Positions 18,165 to 22,358 of a stretch of 22,358 nt of DNA are shown piece by piece. Under the pieces are notes generated by a model. It worked only from the letters and a program-made list of their open reading frames with translations. It did not search any database and was not told the DNA's origin. A program made the translations under genes and the position numbers. This DNA comes from Salpingoeca rosetta (taxonomy: Eukaryota; Opisthokonta; Choanoflagellata; Craspedida; Salpingoecidae): positions 1,680,243 through 1,702,600 of the forward strand of contig NW_004754928.1 in the NCBI RefSeq assembly GCF_000188695.1. The letters are read 5' to 3'. How positions within the stretch are numbered: the first letter of the stretch is position 1; every line of letters begins with the position of its first letter.

Positions 18165-19829
18165 CCACACACTCACACCACACCCACACCCACACACACC
18201 CACACACACACCCACACCTCTTCAACAGAGATGTCCTTGGGATCGTGGCCGTCCGCATCTCCATGGGTGTTGTCGTTACCATCGCCGTCGTCATCGTCAT
18301 GACTATCAACACTGCGCGCTTTCCGCAAGCTCTTATCATCCTGTTGTTGTTGTTGCTGGTGCTGTTGCTGCTGCTGGTGTTGTTCCTGGTCGTGGTCCGC
18401 GTCGCTGCTTGTGGAGAGGTGGGGTGTGTGCGCGTGCCGGGAGCGGTGGGAGTTGCGGAAGCGACGAGACATGCGCTCGCGAAGGCCGCGGCGGTGGTGG
18501 CGCTTTGCAGCCTGGACGTGCACCCAGCAGAGGGAGGCGACGGCGTTAGCTGTGTGAGGCACGCACTCATTAACTCGCACCGCAATCAAGCAACACACTG
18601 TGCACACATTGCAAGCACACATACCATGTGTGTGTGTTCACACACAGACACACATACACACATACATACATACACACATACATACACACGCACGCACACA
18701 CACACACACACGCACACATTCCTCACCTCTGGAAACTGCTTGACAATGACGCGATCACCATCGTCGCGCTCTGCTTCGTCAATTTCCCGAAAGTCCACCA
18801 CCGTCTGATTCCCATCACATCACATCACGGCACGGCACATACGTGGAAGGAAGGAAAGCATTGGACCACAGTGAGACGATGCACAATCGTTGTTTGGGGC
18901 GGGGAAAGCAGGCTGTGACGAGCTTGCTTGGACGCGACAGAGAAGGGTTTGTGATATTACCATGATGCCCAGGCGGTGGATCAAGATTTCCAGGTCCTGT
19001 TCTGAAGCTTGACTTGGTGTTGCAGATCGGTACACTGTGTTGGGCTGCACGTGTGTGGGTGAGTGAGTGAGTGAGTGAGTGAGTGAGCGAGTGAGTGAGT
19101 GAGTGAGTGAGAGTGTGCATGCGTGTGCGCATGTGAGTGAGTGAGTGAGTGAGTGAGTGTGCGCATGTGAGTGAGTGAGTGAGTGAGTGTGTGTGTGTGT
19201 AACTGTGAGTGAGTGAGTGTGTGTGCGTCAAAGACGCGCGAGAGCACAAAGCTGACGCCGTTCCTATTGTTGTTGCTGTGACGACGTGAGAGCAATGCCA
19301 AACGTAGCGACAACAGCAACGCCAACAGACATCAGAACACTGCCCGGACACTAACCTTGATGGCCGGGGCAACCTCGGACAGGTCGCGGAAGTTGGCCAC
19401 TTGGTCCAACACCAGGCAATCCCCGACCGATGAGGACCCTGCAGCAGATTCACACGGGTGTGGTTGTGGTCGTGGTTGTGGTTGTGGTTGGTGACATGAC
19501 GCGTGTTCTCGTTCATCTTCTCGTTGCTGTTGTTGTTGTTGTTGCTGGTGTTGTTTGTGGTGTCCGTGTTGTGGTGGTGGCAGGTTTGCTGCATCGCGGT
19601 GTGTCGCAAGGAAAAGTCTTGGCAAGAAAAGGCAGGCTTGCGGCCTTCCCCACCGCAGCGATCGCGCCACCAACATCAGTCAGACGAAGCAGACAAGAAG
19701 CAGAGAAGAAGAACAGGAGAGGAGAGATGATGGAGATGGAGGGAGGAAAACACAACCACCACCACAACCACAAGCCACGACAGCACAACAACACTCACTC
19801 CTCATTGGCCGTCGCTGTCGTTCTCCCAT
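16053..19829 (-). CDS. Tyrosine phosphatase family protein (Y_phosphatase3-like, HCxxGKDRT)
   Basis: Exons on minus: 19829-19799, 19438-19356, 19044-18961, 18804-18727, 18511-18218, 17882-17712, [one not found], 17243-17074, 16826-16053. Signature blocks come in family order: QVANFRDLSE (exon 2), VYRSATPSQASEQDLEIL (3), VVDFRE (4), P-loop IHCSHGKDRTG with Cys and Arg as Cx5R, then IVLDYSLSDEY (8), and TLDYIDETYGSIAAYL...LRDALL (9). Such enzymes form a Cys-phosphate intermediate on phosphoprotein or phospholipid substrates. Exon 5 adds a ~98-aa basic, His/Gln/Asp-rich insert; the last ~200 aa are Ser/Pro/Asp-rich. Phases agree everywhere except exons 6-8: exon 6 ends in phase 0 and exon 8 begins in phase 1, so an exon of length 1 mod 3 (roughly 30 residues) is missing from the model. 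The start ATG at 19829 is the first in frame. Confidence 0.82.
16940..17050. repeat. (CA)n in the last phosphatase intron
   Basis: Interrupted CA/ACAT repeats inside intron 17073-16827; TG on the sense strand, starting about 30 nt after the donor GTGAGT. Confidence 0.9.
17250..17711 (-). other. Phosphatase interval expected to hold the missing exon
   Basis: It contains (CA)n at 17341-17387 and 17645-17707 flanking about 250 bp (17390-17640) that is AT-richer than its surroundings. One open minus frame of about 30 codons (LPYLIILYKK...) sits between a TTTAG and a GTATGC, but its phase does not fit the next exon and it does not resemble the family helix expected before the P-loop. I cannot assign the exon. 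Confidence 0.4.
18040..18217. repeat. Long (CA)n in phosphatase intron 5
   Basis: Mostly pure CA with CCCACA interruptions; on the sense strand (TG)n begins directly at the 5' splice site (GTGTGGGTGTG). Confidence 0.93.
18628..18718. repeat. CA/CATA repeats in phosphatase intron 4
   Basis: Interrupted CACA and CATA units; TG on the sense strand, starting about 8 nt after the donor GTGAGG at 18726. Confidence 0.88.
19057..19224. repeat. (GTGA)n tetranucleotide array in phosphatase intron 2
   Basis: GTGA/GAGT units on plus form three blocks split by gtgtgcatgcgtgtgcgcat-type spacers and end in (GT)n. On the sense strand this is (ACTC)n/(TCAC)n, lying just upstream of the acceptor at 19045. 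Confidence 0.93.
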
Positions 19830-20127
19830 CGCTTCTTCTGCTTGACGGTGCTCGGTTGTAGATAAAATACGAACAACATCCACCAATTTTCAACTTCGCG
19901 ATTCTTCGCGCAAAACTTTATGCAATCGTCGTGCCCAATCACGAAAACCAAAACAAAAAAGAAATGAAAAAAAAAAATTGTTGCTGCACCGCTGCCAGCC
20001 AGTGCACCACAACCAATACGAAGCGTCATTCATCGCCATTTCCACTGCTGCATCAACGAACGAACGACCACACACAGCTTCTCTCTTGCCTTGCTTTTGT
20101 TTTGTCGACCGAACCAGCGTTGCAAAG
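19830..20127. promoter_or_regulatory. Shared upstream region between phosphatase (-) and superoxide reductase (+)
   Basis: The two start codons are 298 bp apart and face away from each other. The interval holds CCAAT on plus at 19935-19939 and 20013-20017, and an A-rich run at about 19950-19978 that could exclude nucleosomes. No TATA box is evident. A bidirectional promoter is inferred from the spacing. Confidence 0.45.
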
Positions 20128-20770
20128 ATGTCTGACCTTCCTGCTGAGTGGGTGAAGCGCTGCAAGGAGCTTGTTGGCGGCGAGGTGTTCACTCGCGACG
20201 CTCCCGGCAAGTGGGAGGGCAAGCAGGGCTCCCATGTCCCTGTCACGGAGAAGACCGACGACGGCAAGACCAAAGTCAAGGTGTGTGTGTGTGTGTGTGT
20301 GCGTGTGTGCGTGTCTGTGTGCGTGTGTGTGTGTGTGTGCGTGTGTGCGTGTGTGCGTGTGTATGTCTGTGTGTGCATGTGTATGTATGTGTGTGCGTGT
20401 GCGTGTGCGTGCGCGCGCGTGTGTGAGTGTGAGTGTCTTGCATGTTCATATCCGTCCTTGCCTGGTTGTCACCTTCAGTAACCATGTCTCACCAAACCAC
20501 CCCCTCCCCCCCCCCTCTCTCTCTCTCTCTCTGCCCCCTTCTCTCTTGTCACAGGTCCCCCACGTGATGAAGAAGGGCGAGAGCGACGCCGAGAACCACT
20601 GGATCGAGCTTGTCTTCGTCATGGACAGCGAGGGCGAGGTGGCCGCATGCGCCAAGTTTGCGCCCACGGACGCCGAGGCTGTGCTCGCCTTTGAGCCACA
20701 GGAGGGCAAGTCCTACACCCCATATGGCCTGTGCAACCTCCACGGCCTCTGGAAGGGCGACAACTTCTGA
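20128..20770 (+). CDS. Superoxide reductase (neelaredoxin/desulfoferrodoxin-type Fe-binding domain)
   Basis: Exons 20128-20280 and 20555-20770 join in phase 0 across a 274-nt intron (donor AAG|GTGTGT, acceptor CACAG at 20554) to give 122 aa, the usual size of a one-iron superoxide reductase. The family reduces superoxide to hydrogen peroxide at a square-pyramidal Fe(His)4(Cys) centre. All five ligands are visible: SHVPV (His36), VPHVM (His54), ENHWIEL (His66), and LCNLHGLW (Cys111, His114). The usual Glu-Lys pair just before the first His is replaced by Gly-Ser, with a nearby EGK four to six residues upstream, and the loop between the second and third His is about six residues longer than in short archaeal forms. 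No targeting peptide is seen, so it is probably cytosolic. The electron donor is unknown. The N-terminal rubredoxin-like domain of two-iron enzymes is absent. Confidence 0.92.
20281..20554 (+). repeat. Superoxide reductase intron: (GT)n at the donor, (CT)n at the acceptor
   Basis: (GT/GC)n starts with the first base of the intron and runs to about 20435. A C/CT-rich tract at about 20500-20550 precedes CACAG. The intron is thus composed almost wholly of two simple-sequence tracts placed at its two ends. Confidence 0.93.
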
Positions 20771-21851
20771 CTCGCTCAGCCCAGCACACGCCAGCGGCAA
20801 GCGCAGCTGCACGCTGGCCCACGTTCCCACCTCTGACAACAACAACAACAACAACAACAGCAACAACAGCAACAACAACACAACGGCGCGTTCACTTGCA
20901 ATGTCCGTGTCTCCCAGCTTTGTTCTGCATTGCTGTTGTTTGGCATGGCACTTGCCTGCTGTTCCGTGTACACGCCCTCTTCACTGTTCTCTTCTTCTTT
21001 CTTTCTGTCTGATCCAACACTTTTGTATCTCCGCGGCTGCCTCATGATGCTCCTGCTGTGTGGCGTACCTTTTGTCTCTGTGTGCATGCCTTGTGTGCAA
21101 TTGTGGCTGTGCTGGCAGCGTGTGGATTGGATGAGCTTGTTCTGGCTTTGTGCTGTTGTGTGTGCGTGCACGCAGGCTGTACGCTGTCTTGCTTGTTCTT
21201 CCCAACCCCCACGCCTGCATTGTTGCTGTTTCACACTGCGCACAATTGATGGATGGTGCCCACGTTGCATGCATCGCTCTATGTGGCGACCCGGAAGTAA
21301 ACGAACACACACGTACACTGAACACGTGAGCTGCAGCTGTTGCGGCTGTGAACATGCACGTTTATTGGGTCAAATCAACACACAAAAAGGCGGTGGTCAA
21401 CGCAAAGCAAACGGTGAAGAGAAGGGACAAATGTCGCGTGTGGATGTGTGGAAGAGAGAGAAAGAGGGAGGGAGTGTGTGTGTGTGTGTATGTGTGTTGT
21501 TGTTGTTGTGGCATGAAGCAGTTCAATCAAAAGCAGAGCGCAACAAGAAGCAAGCAAGAAGACAACAAGACACAGTGTCATGTCGACACGACAACGAAAC
21601 ACGGAAGAAGAAGAAGAACGAATGTGCTACGAGGCTTTCTGTGCTGGGGTATGATGGGATCAGCGAAGAACGAGGGAAAAGTGAAGCAGATTGAAAGCAG
21701 AACAAGCCAGTGCAGGGGTATCGAAAGAAGAAAGGAAGGGAAAGGCAACAACACAGTGACAGTCAACTAACGGGGCGGTGGACGGATGAGTGTGCAGCTA
21801 CCAACACCGCATCAGTGCGTGGTTGCCGCGGCGTCGACTTCGGCGAGCGGC
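20771..21851. other. Stretch without a supported gene, downstream of superoxide reductase
   Basis: An (AAC)n tract at about 20838-20881 lies in the 3'UTR region. 20980-21010 is CTTT-rich. 21350-21770 is purine-rich on plus, with (GT)n at about 21474-21496, and would be the upstream region of the mitochondrial-precursor exon. Frames here show no domain I recognise. Confidence 0.5.
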
Positions 21852-21937
21852 ATGCTCTCGTTGGCGGCGCGCTTCGGCTCGCGTGCGGCAGTCACGGCCT
21901 GGGCGGCGTGTGCCCGCGCTTTCTCTGTTGCGATTAT
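21852..21937 (+). CDS. First exon of a probable mitochondrial precursor protein (rest not found)
   Basis: An ATG at 21852 opens 28 codons plus two bases, with strong GC third-position bias, ending at AT|GTGTGTG. The peptide starts MLSLAARFGSRAAVTAW and goes on to ...CARAFSVAI. It is rich in Ala, Arg and Ser, has no acidic residue, and carries RAFS, a typical matrix-protease cleavage context. This is the look of a mitochondrial presequence exon. The following 400 bp contain no exon that I could join in phase 2, so the mature protein is not visible and cannot be named. A non-coding origin remains possible. Confidence 0.5.
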
Positions 21938-21968
21938 GTGTGTGTGTGTGTGTGTGGGGGGGGGGGGG
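21938..21968. repeat. (GT)n followed by poly-G
   Basis: (GT)9 directly at the candidate splice donor, then about 13 G. Confidence 0.95.
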
Positions 21969-22358
21969 CAAGTGAGGTTCAGGGGCCAAAAAACCCCAAA
22001 GGGGTGACGTACACGTGAAAAATTAAGTCATTCAAGCAAGCGAGGGCAGCACCCCTGAGGAACACACAGCGGCGGGGCACCTGCGACTTGTGCCGGGTTG
22101 ATGGCGACGCTCTTGGGGCCATCTCTGGTTTGTAAATGCCAACGAAACAAACCGCCAGCTGATGACAACACGACAACAAGGACCCGGGACAAATGTGAAC
22201 CCCCCAGTGTAACGCGCCAATTGTGTGTGTGTTTACTTTACTATTACTCTCGAGACAGCGCAGTATGTTAGTTCCGTCGTCACCTCTCGCTTATGTCATA
22301 AGGGCGTGCGCGAGCTCATATATTCCACTCGCACCGACCTGTATGCTTTTTTTTTGTG
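21969..22358. other. Right end of the window, no feature recognised
   Basis: Presumably intron or intergenic. Composition falls to moderate GC after about 22200, and a T9 run lies close to the right edge. No open frame with a recognisable product. Confidence 0.4.

Noticed and set aside
19830..19886. Phosphatase start 19 codons further upstream
   Set aside because: That codon is TTG; the first in-frame ATG is at 19829.

Overview
The window is nuclear DNA of a eukaryote with intron-containing genes. Exons are GC-rich and carry homopolymeric codon runs (Gln, Gly, Asp, Ser, His), and introns are filled with TG/CA microsatellites. The gene set is a calcipressin, a dynamin-type GTPase, a class 3 lipase, an LRR-like protein and a prokaryote-type superoxide reductase. 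Together with GT-AG introns of about 150-420 bp, this fits a unicellular holozoan; a choanoflagellate is my best guess, but that is inference. No rRNA, tRNA, CRISPR or bacterial-type operon was seen.

Layout. 1-1368 (-): 5' part of a calcipressin (RCAN) gene in five exons, cut by the window edge. 1857-4020: an imperfect tandem duplication of the 3' end of the next gene. 3042-5932 (-): two-exon gene for a U-box fused to a dynamin-type GTPase. 6557-7714 (-): LRR-like protein with 22-23 residue repeats. 8129-8305 (-): doubtful exon. 8335-9786 (-): single-exon class 3 lipase with an N-terminal hydrophobic anchor. 9787-12665: long non-coding stretch that probably holds the promoter and a 5'UTR intron of the next gene. 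12666-15329 (+): 887-aa coiled-coil/low-complexity protein of unknown function. 16053-19829 (-): multi-exon tyrosine phosphatase of the HCxxGKDRT (Y_phosphatase3-like) type. 20128-20770 (+): two-exon superoxide reductase, head to head with the phosphatase. 21852-21937 (+): first exon of a probable mitochondrial precursor that continues past the recognisable part of the window.

The most interesting signals are: (1) the U-box/dynamin GTPase fusion; (2) a eukaryotic superoxide reductase with all five iron ligands but without the usual Glu-Lys before the first His; (3) a strand-specific rule in which (TG)n on the sense strand starts at or just after the 5' splice site of most introns; and (4) the tandem duplication with a CAG tract of different length in each copy. 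The genes do not form an evident pathway. RCAN (calcineurin), the phosphatase and the E3-like GTPase are each signalling or turnover proteins, but I see no functional linkage beyond the shared phosphatase/SOR promoter region.
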